From an uncultured Solobacterium sp. (lineage in GTDB: Bacteria; Bacillota_I; Bacilli_A; Erysipelotrichales; Erysipelotrichaceae): a stretch of DNA of 64,000 nucleotides. Of this stretch, positions 16,475 to 26,476 are shown one piece after another. The stretch spans positions 4,835 through 68,834 of the forward strand of contig CALHUY010000052.1 of assembly GCA_938039295.1 (NCBI GenBank), given 5' to 3'. The stretch's first letter is position 1. Every line of letters begins with the position of its first letter. Made by a program: the position numbers and the translations under genes. Under the pieces are notes generated by a model that had not been told where the DNA came from, searched no databases, and saw only the letters and a list, made by a program, of their open reading frames with translations.

Positions 16475-17257
16475 ATGATTGAATTTAAAAATGTTTCTAA
16501 GACCTACCCAAATGGTACAAAAGGTCTACAGAATGTGAATCTAAAGATTGAACAGGGAGAGTTTATTGCGATTATTGGTTTATCCGGTGCAGGTAAATCT
16601 ACACTCATTCGTACAATCAATCGCATGATTGACATTACTGAAGGTGAATTGATTGTTGATGACATTAATGTTAGTGAACTCAAAGGAAAATCACTACGTC
16701 GCTTTAGACGAAAGATTGGTATGATCTTCCAATCCTTTAACTTGGTCAGTCGTTCAACTGTTATCCGTAACGTTCTAACAAGTAATGTTCCTGATATGCC
16801 TTGGTATAAGGTTCTTCTTGGAATTTATTCCAAGGAACAAAAAACTCACGCACTAGAAGCTTTGGATAAAGTTGGTATTTTAGATAAAGCATATAATCGT
16901 TGTGATGAGTTGTCTGGTGGACAACAACAGCGTGTCGCATTAGCACGTACACTCAACCAGAATCCTTCGATTATTCTCGCAGATGAGCCAGTCGCTTCGT
17001 TAGACCCTATCATGGCGGATGTTGTTATGAGTGACTTTGCAAGAATCAACAAAGAAATGAATATCTCTATCCTATTAAATATTCACCATGTCGATCTAGC
17101 GTTGAAATACGCTACTCGTGTCATTGGTGTTCGTTCTGGTCATATCGTTTATGATGGTCCAACAGATAAGATCACAAAAGAGATTCTTGATGAAGTTTAT
17201 AACGGAAAAGCAATTCCAACTTCAAAGGATGATGTAAAGGAAGTTGCAGGCAAGTAA
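16475..17257 (+). CDS. phnC: Phosphonate ABC transporter ATP-binding protein (PhnC-like)
   Basis: ABC ATPase of 260 residues. Walker A GLSGAGKSTLIR, Q-loop GMIFQSFNLVSRST, signature ELSGGQQQRVALART, Walker B IILADEPVASLDP and switch histidine NIHHVDLAL are all intact. IGMIFQ and NLVSR are usual for the PhnC subfamily. It powers import through the two permeases that follow; the stop is two bases before the first permease start. Confidence 0.94.
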   Translation: MIEFKNVSKTYPNGTKGLQNVNLKIEQGEFIAIIGLSGAGKSTLIRTINRMIDITEGELIVDDINVSELKGKSLRRFRRKIGMIFQSFNLVSRSTVIRNVLTSNVPDMPWYKVLLGIYSKEQKTHALEALDKVGILDKAYNRCDELSGGQQQRVALARTLNQNPSIILADEPVASLDPIMADVVMSDFARINKEMNISILLNIHHVDLALKYATRVIGVRSGHIVYDGPTDKITKEILDEVYNGKAIPTSKDDVKEVAGK

Positions 17258-17259
17258 AC

Positions 17260-18105
17260 ATGGCGAAACAGAAAATGTTAAAAACGCCATTGTTTGACAG
17301 AATCTTTAAACCTGAATTAATCACACTGCCAAACGGGCATACCGTTGAAAGACCTCGCAGTAGAACCCCTTTGATTCTCCTGTTATTTACAATTGTTGTC
17401 ATGATTTCAATTCGTGCAACAGGTTTTGATTTATCCATCATTATCTCGCGAGCAAAACAATTAACTGTGATTCTATCCAAAATTTTCCATCCAAATTTAA
17501 ATTACTTTCCAAAGGTAATTTCACCATTAATTGAAACCATACAGATGTCCATTGTTGGTACAATCATTGGTTCCTTAATTGGTCTACCACTTGCAATTCT
17601 CGCATCTAGTAATATCAATAAGAATAAACCAACACTACTTGTGTGTCGCTTTATCTTATCTGTATTACGTTCCATTCCAACTTTGATTTATGCATATATC
17701 TTTGCGTTAATCTTTAGTTTAGGTCCTCTTGCGGGTACAGTCGCTATCGCAGTATTTACGATTGGTATCGTTGCCAAGATGTTATATGAAAGTATCGAAA
17801 CAATCGATATGGGTCCATATGAAGCGATGCAATCATTTGGTGCTTCCACATTACAGTCCTTCTGGTCTGCGTGTATGCCACAAATTTTACCTACTTATTT
17901 AGCGGATTGCTTGTATTGCTTTGAGATCAATGTACGTGCATCCTCCATTCTAGGTTATGTAGGTGCGGGTGGACTTGGTATCTTAATTCGTGAACGTACT
18001 GGATTACGTGCTTACTCTGACCTCGGTATGATTCTAATTACATTATTTGTTGTCGTTTGGCTCATTGATATGATCAATGATTACCTGCGTTCAAAGTTAT
18101 CTTAA
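17260..18105 (+). CDS. phnE: Phosphonate ABC transporter permease 1 (PhnE-like)
   Basis: A 281-residue inner-membrane permease with about six hydrophobic segments. The cytoplasmic coupling loop is EAMQSFGASTLQSFW followed by a hydrophobic stretch, and RASSILGYVGAGGLGILI is the PhnE signature. FILSVLRSIPTLIYA is the family EAA-region neighbour. It pairs with the next permease to form a heterodimeric channel. Confidence 0.93.
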   Translation: MAKQKMLKTPLFDRIFKPELITLPNGHTVERPRSRTPLILLLFTIVVMISIRATGFDLSIIISRAKQLTVILSKIFHPNLNYFPKVISPLIETIQMSIVGTIIGSLIGLPLAILASSNINKNKPTLLVCRFILSVLRSIPTLIYAYIFALIFSLGPLAGTVAIAVFTIGIVAKMLYESIETIDMGPYEAMQSFGASTLQSFWSACMPQILPTYLADCLYCFEINVRASSILGYVGAGGLGILIRERTGLRAYSDLGMILITLFVVVWLIDMINDYLRSKLS

Positions 18106-18117
18106 ACAGGAGGTCAT

Positions 18118-18933
18118 ATGTCAGAAAATATTATTGCCAGACTAAATGAAGAACCTAAAACAATTTGGGTTAGACTCATAACAGTTGCGATTGTTGTAAG
18201 TCTTATGACTTGGGGTTCTCAATCTCTACACTTTAGTGGATTCACAGATTCAGGATTGAATGTCGCAAAGGGTCTTGTAAATGGTCTATTGCACCCGAAT
18301 ATCTCTCTTATCTTCGATATGAGTGATAGTGGTATCCCATTCTTACTCTTACAGACGATTGCGATTGCGGTACTTGGTACTATCATCGGTGCGATTCTTG
18401 CGATTCCTGTAAGTTTCCTAGCTTCTACAAATATTGTACCTAAGCCTATCGCTATGTTCTTCCGTGCACTGATCCTATTGATTCGTACAATCCCTGCACT
18501 CATTTGGGCGCTTGTATGGATTCGTGTAACTGGACCTGGCCCATTCTGTGGTGTTGTAACACAGTCTGTATGTTCCATTGGTATGATTTCAAAGATGTAT
18601 ATCACAGCCATCGAAGATTTAAATACAGGTATTCTTGAATCACTTGATGCGGCTGGCTGTACAACATTCCAGAAGATTCGTTGTGGTATCTTACCACAGC
18701 TAAGTGCTTCCTTTATCTCCACTGCAATCTATCGTTTCGATATCAACTTAAAGGATGCGACTATCCTTGGTATCGTTGGTGCAGGTGGTATTGGTTCTCC
18801 ACTCAATAACGCAATCTCATCTGGTAAGTGGTCTAACGTTGGCGCATTCCTATTAACACTCATCTTACTTGTTATCTTGATTGAGTATTGTTCTACAAAG
18901 GTTCGTGCTCGTTTAGCACACGGAAGAAAATAA
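18118..18933 (+). CDS. phnE: Phosphonate ABC transporter permease 2 (PhnE-like)
   Basis: A 271-residue permease paralogous to the upstream gene, with the matching motifs ALILLIRTIPALIWA, LESLDAAGCTTFQ and DATILGIVGAGGIG. An AGGAGGT site sits before its ATG. Last gene of the operon, followed by a strong palindromic terminator. Two PhnE permeases per operon is common in Bacillota. Confidence 0.93.
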   Translation: MSENIIARLNEEPKTIWVRLITVAIVVSLMTWGSQSLHFSGFTDSGLNVAKGLVNGLLHPNISLIFDMSDSGIPFLLLQTIAIAVLGTIIGAILAIPVSFLASTNIVPKPIAMFFRALILLIRTIPALIWALVWIRVTGPGPFCGVVTQSVCSIGMISKMYITAIEDLNTGILESLDAAGCTTFQKIRCGILPQLSASFISTAIYRFDINLKDATILGIVGAGGIGSPLNNAISSGKWSNVGAFLLTLILLVILIEYCSTKVRARLAHGRK

Positions 18934-18943
18934 ATAAATATTA

Positions 18944-18967
18944 AAAGTACCTGCATGCAGGTACTTT
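18944..18967. terminator. Bidirectional terminator after the phn operon
   Basis: AAAGTACCTGCA / TGCAGGTACTTT, a 24-base perfect palindrome between convergent genes, with flanking A and T tracts for both directions. Confidence 0.82.
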
Positions 18968-18969
18968 AT

Positions 18970-19740
18970 TTATTCTGTATATATGTTTCTTAATCGTTGT
19001 AGTTCATCTTGATTGATATTAAACTCTTTCTCAAAGTACTCTTCGATACTTCCATATTCATTAAAGATTGCGTCTAGCACAATCTTACCAATCTCTTCTG
19101 TTACGCCAAATGTCATGCGGTCTAACTCTTCACGTTCTGGATGTTTCAGAATAATATCTTTATCTTCTTCTAGTTTCTTTTGAATCGCTTCGCGATGATA
19201 TACATTTGTTAGAAGATAATCTTCTAATACGATTTCTCGATCAACCCCTAATGCAAGTAAGATTAACATGCATGCTACACCAGTACGATCTTTACCGCTT
19301 GCACAATGGATTAAGATAGGCACATCACCCTTTTGGATATGCTCAAATAGAATACGGAAGGCTTGGTTGTTAAATGGCATTCTTGCATAATAATTCTTTA
19401 GTAATGCAAGTTGTTCTATGCCGCCTTCCCCAATACGATTCATTCCTTCGCTAGAGAAGTTAATTTCTTCGCCACCTTCAGAAACTGCTCCACTGTGTTT
19501 AATCATCAAGATATTTGGAAACTCTGGATCTGGTCTTCGTAAGATTTCTTCGTTTGAACGTAGGTCCATGATGGCACATAATCCTAATTGTTTTAGAACT
19601 TCAATTTCAGATTCATTCATACGGAATGGTGCACCACTGCGATAAAAAACATTTTCTTTTACACTTCTACCCTCAGTTGTTACATACCCACCGAGCTGTC
19701 TAAAATTTAATTTATCTCGAAATCTAGTATCTTTCATCAT
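18970..19740 (-). CDS. Tyrosine/serine protein phosphatase (Y_phosphatase3 type)
   Basis: A 256-residue cytosolic phosphatase with the P-loop HCASGKDRTG (Cys nucleophile, Arg, and the extra Lys-Asp typical of bacterial dual-specificity or lipid phosphatases such as LipA). The N-terminal NFRQLGGYVT and FYRSGAP motifs are family hallmarks, and CAIMDLRSNEE supplies the general acid region. The start is one of two adjacent ATGs behind TTGAGG. Substrate may be phosphotyrosine, phosphoserine or phosphoinositide; no partner kinase is nearby. Confidence 0.9.
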   Translation of the reverse strand: MMKDTRFRDKLNFRQLGGYVTTEGRSVKENVFYRSGAPFRMNESEIEVLKQLGLCAIMDLRSNEEILRRPDPEFPNILMIKHSGAVSEGGEEINFSSEGMNRIGEGGIEQLALLKNYYARMPFNNQAFRILFEHIQKGDVPILIHCASGKDRTGVACMLILLALGVDREIVLEDYLLTNVYHREAIQKKLEEDKDIILKHPEREELDRMTFGVTEEIGKIVLDAIFNEYGSIEEYFEKEFNINQDELQRLRNIYTE

Positions 19741-19858
19741 AGGTTTCTATCCTCAATGTTTTCATATCATACCACGATTTATGAATCTAACATATTTTGA
19801 TGCTCAACATGTGATAAAATAGTGTGGCAATTGAGTCATCAATAGAAATGAGGTTTTC

Positions 19859-21379
19859 ATGACAGATCGAATTCGAATTTTAGCCACTTCTGATGTGCAC
19901 GGGTACATCTATCCACACAGTTACGCTGACGGTTCCAGTAAAGATATCGGTTTAGCTAAAATCAAAAGTTTAGTTAATATTCTTCGTGATGAGAATACAC
20001 TCGTATTAGATAATGGTGATGTTTTAGAAGGTTCGCCTTTAATGTATCATCACTTTGTAAAAACTCCTGATGAAGTTAGTCCTATCACACGTGCTATGGC
20101 TGACTTAAACTACGACTATATTAATGTCGGTAACCATGACTTTAATTATGGTGAAGAGGCTTTGATGATGCACCTACAAAATGCAGGTGCACCATGTATC
20201 ACTTCTAACTTCTTCTATCATGGAAAGCCATTTGGTCCTAACTATGTTATTCGCCAAGTTGCTGGTAAGAAGATTGCGATTTTTGGTATTGTTACCCAGT
20301 ATATTCCTCATTGGGAACAGAAGTCTCATATCAAACATATGCGCTTCGTGGATGCGTATCTTTCTGCCGAAGCGACTGTAAAACTCCTTAAGCGTTTAGA
20401 AAATCCTGACTATATCATCTGTATGTATCATGGAGGATTTGAACGTGACCTCGTTAGTGGAAGATTAACAGAAGATGAAACTGGCGAAAACGAAGGATAT
20501 AAGATTCTTAGAAACATCCGTGGTATCGATGTCATGATTTCTGGTCACCAACATCGTACAGAAGCTGGTAAGCTTTATGACACTTACTATACACAGACAG
20601 CAGCCAACGGTGCTGAACTTGCATGTATTGATATCTATCCAGATAACAATACAATTGAACCTCGTATTCTAAAGGCAGATATTGACGCTGATCCAGAGAT
20701 GTTAAAACTCTTTGAAACGGAAGAAGCTACTTGCCAAGCGTGGTTAGATCAAACACTTGGCACAACAAATGTTGATTTACGTATAACTGATGAATTCGAT
20801 GCCCGACTACATAAATCTCAAGTCATCACTTTCCTCAATAAAGTCCAACAAGAAAAGACAGGTGCTGATTTAAGTTCTAATGCCCTCTTCCTTGGCGCAA
20901 CAGGCTTTGGCAAAGATATTACAATGCGTGACTTAGTCAGTACGTATGTCTATCCAAATACTACGGTTGTTAAGAAGATTACTGGTAAGATTCTACGTGA
21001 GTATCTTGAAAAGACAGCTGAATTCTGGATGATTCATAATGAACATATCATTGTAAACCCATCCTATGATTGGCCTAAACCACAGCACTATAACTACGAC
21101 ATGGTTGATGGTATTGAATATACAATCAAAGTTTCTAACTCTGTAGGACATCGTATTACATCCCTTACCTATCAAGGCAATGATGTAACAGATGATATGG
21201 AATTTACGATTGCGATGAATAACTATCGTGCAACGGGTGGTGGTAATTACAATATGATTAAAGAAGCGCCAACTGTTTCAACTGATCTTTCTAGCATGGT
21301 AGAACTTCTTGCGAATTATATCCAGGAACACAAAGTCATCGATTTTGAACCAGTTAACAATATCACTGTAATTAAATAA
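19859..21379 (+). CDS. 5'-nucleotidase/2',3'-cyclic phosphodiesterase family metallophosphatase, cytoplasmic form
   Basis: A 506-residue two-domain enzyme of the UshA/YfkN family. The N-terminal calcineurin-like domain shows the dimetal motifs ATSDVHG, LDNGDVLEG, NVGNHDFNYG and SGHQHRTE. The C-terminal 5'-nucleotidase domain (about 300-500) has the substrate pocket region ending in NNYRATGGGNY. There is no signal peptide, so unlike UshA it acts inside the cell. Likely substrates are nucleoside monophosphates or cyclic nucleotides. Monocistronic, with a strong terminator behind it. Confidence 0.9.
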   Translation: MTDRIRILATSDVHGYIYPHSYADGSSKDIGLAKIKSLVNILRDENTLVLDNGDVLEGSPLMYHHFVKTPDEVSPITRAMADLNYDYINVGNHDFNYGEEALMMHLQNAGAPCITSNFFYHGKPFGPNYVIRQVAGKKIAIFGIVTQYIPHWEQKSHIKHMRFVDAYLSAEATVKLLKRLENPDYIICMYHGGFERDLVSGRLTEDETGENEGYKILRNIRGIDVMISGHQHRTEAGKLYDTYYTQTAANGAELACIDIYPDNNTIEPRILKADIDADPEMLKLFETEEATCQAWLDQTLGTTNVDLRITDEFDARLHKSQVITFLNKVQQEKTGADLSSNALFLGATGFGKDITMRDLVSTYVYPNTTVVKKITGKILREYLEKTAEFWMIHNEHIIVNPSYDWPKPQHYNYDMVDGIEYTIKVSNSVGHRITSLTYQGNDVTDDMEFTIAMNNYRATGGGNYNMIKEAPTVSTDLSSMVELLANYIQEHKVIDFEPVNNITVIK

Positions 21380-21382
21380 AAA

Positions 21383-21424
21383 AGTGACAATCCTTGTTCT
21401 AACGACAAAGATTGTCACTCTTTC
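21383..21424 (+). terminator. Terminator after the nucleotidase
   Basis: AGTGACAATC / GATTGTCACT, a 10-bp stem extended by inner pairing of CTTGT and ACAAAG, followed by a T-rich tract. Confidence 0.83.
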
Positions 21425-21438
21425 TTATACTTTTTTCA

Positions 21439-22254
21439 TTAGATATTTTTTATAAATTTCTCAATCAATTGATTCACAATTTCTGGCTGGTCTGTATTGG
21501 AATTATGTCCTGCATGATCAATCCACTCTACAGACTTTCCTGTATATTTCTCATATGCCTTTAAGTAACGTATACATGAGCCTGCATGGTCTTGCTTTCC
21601 ACAAATTACCATAGTTGGACATTGTGGCTCATACGGTAAATTCTTTTCTACTGCATCCGCCAAGCATTGATATCCATGTGCAGCCAGACTAGCATATCGT
21701 TTTTTGTCACCATCATATACCTTCATCATTTTAAGCATTAACTGTTTGCCATATGTCGTCGTGGAAACACCATCTGAACCAACTTTTAACAATGATTTCC
21801 ATGGATAAATCTGATAGATAGGTCCTACAATTTTTAATAACCATAATTCAATTGCGGTATAATACCTTCTTTGTAAAGATGGGGAATCTATCATCACAAG
21901 TCCTTTCAATTTATGGGGAAATAATTCAGCGTAAATTTGTCCTAAATATCCACCCATTGATTGACCAATGATAACTGGATTTTCAATTCCTTCCTTCGCC
22001 AATATTTCATCTAGCCATTTTACTTCGGTAAATAAATCAAAGTCTAGTTCAAAAGGGTAGGATGCCGCATGTCCAGGCGCATCCCACACAAATACCCTAT
22101 ATTTATCTTCCATATACGCTAGTTGCTTCTCAAATAATCTATGATCTGCTGTTAATCCCGGCAAAAAGACTAGTGTATATTCTGACTTAGATACATTCTC
22201 ATTTATCCAATAATGAATATTCCCAGATTTTGTTTCGTATTTTTTCTCTATCAT
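21439..22254 (-). CDS. Alpha/beta hydrolase
   Basis: A 271-residue serine hydrolase of the alpha/beta fold. The nucleophile elbow is GQSMGG, the oxyanion region LVFLPGLTADHRLF, WDAPGHAASYP follows, and the catalytic histidine lies in DHAGHNSNTDQP. The ATG at 22254 is preferred to the GTG one codon upstream because GAGG sits seven bases before it. Natural substrate unknown. It follows the divIC terminator, so it is probably transcribed separately or by readthrough. Confidence 0.88.
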   Translation of the reverse strand: MIEKKYETKSGNIHYWINENVSKSEYTLVFLPGLTADHRLFEKQLAYMEDKYRVFVWDAPGHAASYPFELDFDLFTEVKWLDEILAKEGIENPVIIGQSMGGYLGQIYAELFPHKLKGLVMIDSPSLQRRYYTAIELWLLKIVGPIYQIYPWKSLLKVGSDGVSTTTYGKQLMLKMMKVYDGDKKRYASLAAHGYQCLADAVEKNLPYEPQCPTMVICGKQDHAGSCIRYLKAYEKYTGKSVEWIDHAGHNSNTDQPEIVNQLIEKFIKNI

Positions 22255-22290
22255 CACGATGCCTCTATATTTTGTAAACTTGTAACTATC

Positions 22291-22325
22291 AAAAAGAATG
22301 AATCATTTATTTGACTCATTCTTTT
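22291..22325 (-). terminator. Terminator overlapping the end of divIC
   Basis: On the minus strand AAAGAATGA and TCATTCTTT pair across a 14-base loop and run into T residues. The stop codon of divIC lies inside the hairpin. Confidence 0.75.
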
Positions 22326-22623
22326 TCTTATCCGTTTTGTCTGGTAAGAAGAAGATCTGTTCTCCATCTTTTGAGAACATGTAGTTAGAACGTGCATAAC
22401 TCTCCACATAATCTGGGTCTTGGAGCTTTGTCTTTTCTTCAACCAGTAATTCGTTTTCTTCTTGCATTTGAGCTAACTTTTCTTTGGCTTCTGCCATCTG
22501 CTTACGTAGCTGTAGCGTTGTCATGACTTCTCTTCCAACTGCTAATAACATAGCCATCGCTAGGCCAAGTGCGATGAATGCGACGAATTTCGAATTTAGT
22601 TTCTTTTTTCTCTTCTTTGCCAT
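22303..22623 (-). CDS. divIC: Septum formation initiator, DivIC/FtsB family
   Basis: A 106-residue bitopic membrane protein: basic cytoplasmic N-terminus (MAKKRKKKLNSK), one membrane helix (about 13-30), then a coiled coil (about 35-66, LRKQMAEAKEKLAQMQEEN) and a short extracytoplasmic end with DPDYVESYARSNYMFSK, the typical FtsB/DivIC motif. It bridges FtsL and DivIB at the division site. Position after mfd and rqcP matches the Bacillus order. Highly charged at both ends. Confidence 0.9.
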   Translation of the reverse strand: MAKKRKKKLNSKFVAFIALGLAMAMLLAVGREVMTTLQLRKQMAEAKEKLAQMQEENELLVEEKTKLQDPDYVESYARSNYMFSKDGEQIFFLPDKTDKKKNESNK

Positions 22624-22650
22624 GTCTTCCTCAATATAGTTTTTATAACA

Positions 22651-22932
22651 CTATTCTGTTTCTACTTCAAGTGGAGAGGCTATCTTTTCCTCTGAGATAA
22701 TCTCATAGAGTTCAGATGCATCTTTCTTCTTTTTGACTTCTTCAACCGATAATACACGTACCGTAAGTTTGCGATTACCAAATGTAATCGACACAATATC
22801 ACCTGCCGCAACATCATGTGCTGGCTTTACAATACGACCATTAATTTCGATACGCTGATTAACAGCTAACTCTTTAGAAACGGTTCTACGCTTAAGGATA
22901 CGCGATACCTTCAAAAACTTATCAATTCTCAT
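22651..22932 (-). CDS. rqcP: S4-domain RNA-binding protein RqcP (YabO/Hsp15 family)
   Basis: A 93-residue protein whose first 60 residues are an S4 domain: MRIDKFLKVSRILKRRT, then NGRIVKPAHDVAAGD. RqcP binds stalled 50S subunits with RqcH and supports poly-alanine tailing in ribosome quality control. The start overlaps the end of mfd by 11 bases, and divIC follows 27 bases later, the conserved pth-mfd-yabO-divIC arrangement. Confidence 0.92.
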   Translation of the reverse strand: MRIDKFLKVSRILKRRTVSKELAVNQRIEINGRIVKPAHDVAAGDIVSITFGNRKLTVRVLSVEEVKKKKDASELYEIISEEKIASPLEVETE

Positions 22933-25900
22933 TTCTCATGGACTCCTTTGCGGCATAAATAATCTTTATTGCCAGGGAAATATTTTGTGAATTCTTTGGT
23001 AGGATAACAATGATTGTGCCATTGGTATAGCGTAAAGTCGCATCCTTGGATATCTTTGTAATCTTTTCAAAAAGTTTTACACCATCCGCTCTTTGTGAAA
23101 AGAGTGGAGAGAATGTTAATTCTGTCTGTCCTCGAATTTCTCGGTAGTTTTCTACGATTGGTTCTTCTAGTGCGAGGTCTAATTGTTTCTTTAAGAATAA
23201 TGTGCTGACTTCCTTTGGTAACTTACCATACTGGTCAATCACATCATTCTTATACGCTTCTAACATCTTCTCATTCTTGATTGCGTCGATACGTTGATAC
23301 ATATCTAACTTATCAAAGTCATCTGGTGCGAACTCCTCTGGAATATAGCTTGTTGTTTGGATATTGGTCTTTGGTTTTGGTGTAAGGTCTTCTTGTTTTC
23401 GACCATCTTTCTTGGCTTGAATTGCCTCTTCTAGCATTTCAATATACATATCAATACCAACAGTATCGATAAAGCCAGATTGGTCTGAGCCAAGAAGGTC
23501 ACCAGCACCACGGATTGTTAAATCTCGCATCGCAATCTTATATCCACTACCAAGACGAGCAAACTCTTTGACTGCAGTTAATCTCTTTTGGGCAACCTCA
23601 GATAACTGTCTACGTGGAGGAATGAGTAAGTATGCATACGCCAAACGATCACTGCGTCCAACTCTTCCCTTGATCTGATAAATCTGTGCTAAGCCAAAGT
23701 CTTGGGCATTATCCACTAGAATTGTATTTACATTTGGAATATCAATTCCATTTTCAACGATTGTTGTACAGACAAGAATATCGAGTTCCTTCTCGATAAA
23801 TCTCTTCATGATATCCTCAATCTCTTCTTTGCCAAGCTTGCCATGGACGATTCCAACTCTAGACTCAGGCACAAGATTTTGTATATTTCTTGCGATGTTA
23901 TAGATTTGATCAATATTGTTATGAAGATAGAATACCTGTCCATTTCTGGATAGTTCTTTTTGAATTGCGTCTCGGATTAAATTCTTATCTTTTTCTACAA
24001 CATAGGTTTGTACACTATAGCGGTTTAATGGGGGTGTTTCTAATAACGATAATGAACGAATACCTACAAGCGACATCTGTAGTGTACGTGGAATTGGTGT
24101 AGCACTCAGCGATAATACATCTACCCCATTCTTGAGTTCTTTAATCTTTTCCTTATGTTCAACCCCAAAACGTTGTTCCTCATCTACCACTAATAGTCCA
24201 AGGTCTTTAAACTTTACATCCTTGGACAGTAAACGATGTGTACCGATAATAATGTCTATCTTACCTTCTTCTAGTTCCTTTAGTACTTGTTTTTGTTCGG
24301 CTGGACTAACAAAGCGGTTTAGTACTTTTACTGTAACTGGAAACTCCTGGTAACGTTTTTGGAAGGTATGGAAGTGTTGTTCTGCAAGGATGGTAGTTGG
24401 ACATAGTACAGCAACCTGCTTATTATCACAAACAGCCTTAAAGGATGCTCGGATTGATACTTCTGTCTTACCAAAACCAACATCTCCACAAACTAAACGG
24501 TCCATTGGTTTATTACTTTCCATATCTTTCTTGATTTCCGCAACTGCCTTTTCTTGGTCAGGTGTTAAATCAAAGGAGAAGGAATTTTCAAACTTCTTTG
24601 TCATCTCATTATCTTTTGAAAAGGCAAAGCCAATATGTTGTTCACGATTGGCATAGAGTGTTAATAAACGTTCTGCGATATTTTCAACATTACTTTGAAG
24701 GCGTTGTTTTGTCTTCTCCCAATCACCAGAACCAAGTTTATTTAACTTTGGTACAACCCCTTCTCTTGATACAAACTTACGTACAAGACGGAATTGTTCT
24801 AATGGTACTAATAACTCAGTATTGCCACGATAGATAATCTTTAAGAAGTCTCTTTTCACTTTTTGAATTTCACGGTTTTCAATACAGATGTATTGTCCAA
24901 CACCGTATTGGGCATGGACAACATAATCACCTGGTTGAAGTTCGTCATAACCATGAATGACTTCCGCATTACGGAACTTATTCTCATATCTACCTTTGTG
25001 GTGATGGTAGGCAAAGATTTCCGCTGCTGTATATACCTTTAGATTTTTATCAACGATATAGAAACCTTGCGCAAAAGAGTTTGTATAGATATTGATACCT
25101 TCAACTGGTTCACCATCATCCGTTAAAAGATGATATGGTAGTTTCATCTCTACACATTTATCAATGACTGTTACAACTTCTTTTTCCGATAGCGCCAAAA
25201 CAACCGGCATCGGCTGATGAATCAGTAATAACTTTTGTTCAAGTGTTTCATTAGGAATATGTAATTCTTCAATGTTGACAACATTCTCTGTAAATGGATC
25301 TTCTACAACTTTCTTACCGTGCTTAGAAATACTGTGGATATCATGCCACATCGCAAACTTCGGTAACATCTTCTCTTCTTGAACCATCTCTTGAATGTAG
25401 GTTACTGTTTCTTCATTTAATTTCTTCGCAGAGTCAAGAATGAGTTGTTCATCGGAATAGACGATCAGTGGATTTTGCATGTAATCCCAAATACCTGCTG
25501 TCTTTGACAGTAATGCCATATAGGAATACATATGTGATGCGAATACCTTTTCACGTAATGCATGTAAGTCCGATTCAATTTCGGCAGCCAAGATTGGTTT
25601 ATTTTCTTTTGATAATAGTTCTTCTGATTTGGTACAGATTTCTTCAATCTGTTCATCTGTAAAGAATACATCACCTGCCGGTATGATGGTCACTTCACCA
25701 ATCTTTTCAATTGTCTTTTGTGTAGCTACATCAAAGAAACGGATGGATTCTACTTCTGTATCAAAAAACTCAATACGAATTGGTGAATCATAGTTAATGG
25801 AATATACATCGACGATACCACCTCTTGCGGCGAAGGTTAATGGTTGGTCGATATGAGCTGTCTTCTGATATCCACCAGACAATAATTTTTGTTTGAATGC

Positions 25901-26359
25901 ATGCATGTCCAGCGTATCACCTGTTTTAACCGTGATACAGCGATCTTTAAAATCTTCTGGAAATGGCAGTTGTCTTAATAGTGCTGATGGACAAGTAATA
26001 ACTACTTGGTTTGGATTCGATAACAGTCCTGCTAAGGTCTCTACTTTTTGTGCAGTTAATTCAGGGCTAGATGCGATAGCTTCTACACGTAATGATTCAT
26101 CCGCACCAAAAAGAGCACAATCTTTTTCATCTAAGAGTGTCGCAACCCTCTCATATAAACGCTGTGCCGTATAGAGATTTTGTTTTACAACCAGAATTGG
26201 TCTTGGCTTCTTTTGGAAAGAAGTTGCAATGACTAACGCTTCTTCAATCAAAGAAGTATATGGAATTGGGGACTTTGCGTGATCCAACAGATTTACAGCT
26301 GGATTATCCACCATTCTTTCATACAACCAATTTGGAATTTTCTGTATTGAATTTTTCAA
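22922..26359 (-). CDS. mfd: Transcription-repair coupling factor
   Basis: A 1145-residue DNA translocase that removes stalled RNA polymerase and recruits UvrA. The N-terminal UvrB-like region spans about 1-450, the polymerase-interacting domain begins near GDYVVHAQYGVGQY, and the RecG-like motor follows with Walker A CGDVGFGKTEV, VDEEQRFG, SLSATPIPRTL and motif VI QIKGRVGRS. Translation appears to start at TTG (26357-26359) behind AAAGGAG. Full length for the family. Confidence 0.96.
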   Translation of the reverse strand: MKNSIQKIPNWLYERMVDNPAVNLLDHAKSPIPYTSLIEEALVIATSFQKKPRPILVVKQNLYTAQRLYERVATLLDEKDCALFGADESLRVEAIASSPELTAQKVETLAGLLSNPNQVVITCPSALLRQLPFPEDFKDRCITVKTGDTLDMHAFKQKLLSGGYQKTAHIDQPLTFAARGGIVDVYSINYDSPIRIEFFDTEVESIRFFDVATQKTIEKIGEVTIIPAGDVFFTDEQIEEICTKSEELLSKENKPILAAEIESDLHALREKVFASHMYSYMALLSKTAGIWDYMQNPLIVYSDEQLILDSAKKLNEETVTYIQEMVQEEKMLPKFAMWHDIHSISKHGKKVVEDPFTENVVNIEELHIPNETLEQKLLLIHQPMPVVLALSEKEVVTVIDKCVEMKLPYHLLTDDGEPVEGINIYTNSFAQGFYIVDKNLKVYTAAEIFAYHHHKGRYENKFRNAEVIHGYDELQPGDYVVHAQYGVGQYICIENREIQKVKRDFLKIIYRGNTELLVPLEQFRLVRKFVSREGVVPKLNKLGSGDWEKTKQRLQSNVENIAERLLTLYANREQHIGFAFSKDNEMTKKFENSFSFDLTPDQEKAVAEIKKDMESNKPMDRLVCGDVGFGKTEVSIRASFKAVCDNKQVAVLCPTTILAEQHFHTFQKRYQEFPVTVKVLNRFVSPAEQKQVLKELEEGKIDIIIGTHRLLSKDVKFKDLGLLVVDEEQRFGVEHKEKIKELKNGVDVLSLSATPIPRTLQMSLVGIRSLSLLETPPLNRYSVQTYVVEKDKNLIRDAIQKELSRNGQVFYLHNNIDQIYNIARNIQNLVPESRVGIVHGKLGKEEIEDIMKRFIEKELDILVCTTIVENGIDIPNVNTILVDNAQDFGLAQIYQIKGRVGRSDRLAYAYLLIPPRRQLSEVAQKRLTAVKEFARLGSGYKIAMRDLTIRGAGDLLGSDQSGFIDTVGIDMYIEMLEEAIQAKKDGRKQEDLTPKPKTNIQTTSYIPEEFAPDDFDKLDMYQRIDAIKNEKMLEAYKNDVIDQYGKLPKEVSTLFLKKQLDLALEEPIVENYREIRGQTELTFSPLFSQRADGVKLFEKITKISKDATLRYTNGTIIVILPKNSQNISLAIKIIYAAKESMRNEN

Positions 26360-26442
26360 GTAATCTCCTTTTTGTGTCTTCTTATTTTATCATTATTACC
26401 CTTTGAAAAACAGAAGAACACTTAATACATCTTTCTTCTAGA

Positions 26443-26473
26443 TAAGAAAAATTGCCACAAATCATGGCAATTT
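26443..26473 (-). terminator. Terminator between pth and mfd
   Basis: On the minus strand AAATTGCCA, seven-base loop, TGGCAATTT then TTCTT: a 9-bp stem just after the pth stop. Confidence 0.82.
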
Positions 26474-26476
26474 AAC

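Noticed and set aside
18219..18722. 167-codon minus-strand frame inside the second phnE
   Set aside because: Antisense shadow; the plus-strand product has clear PhnE motifs.
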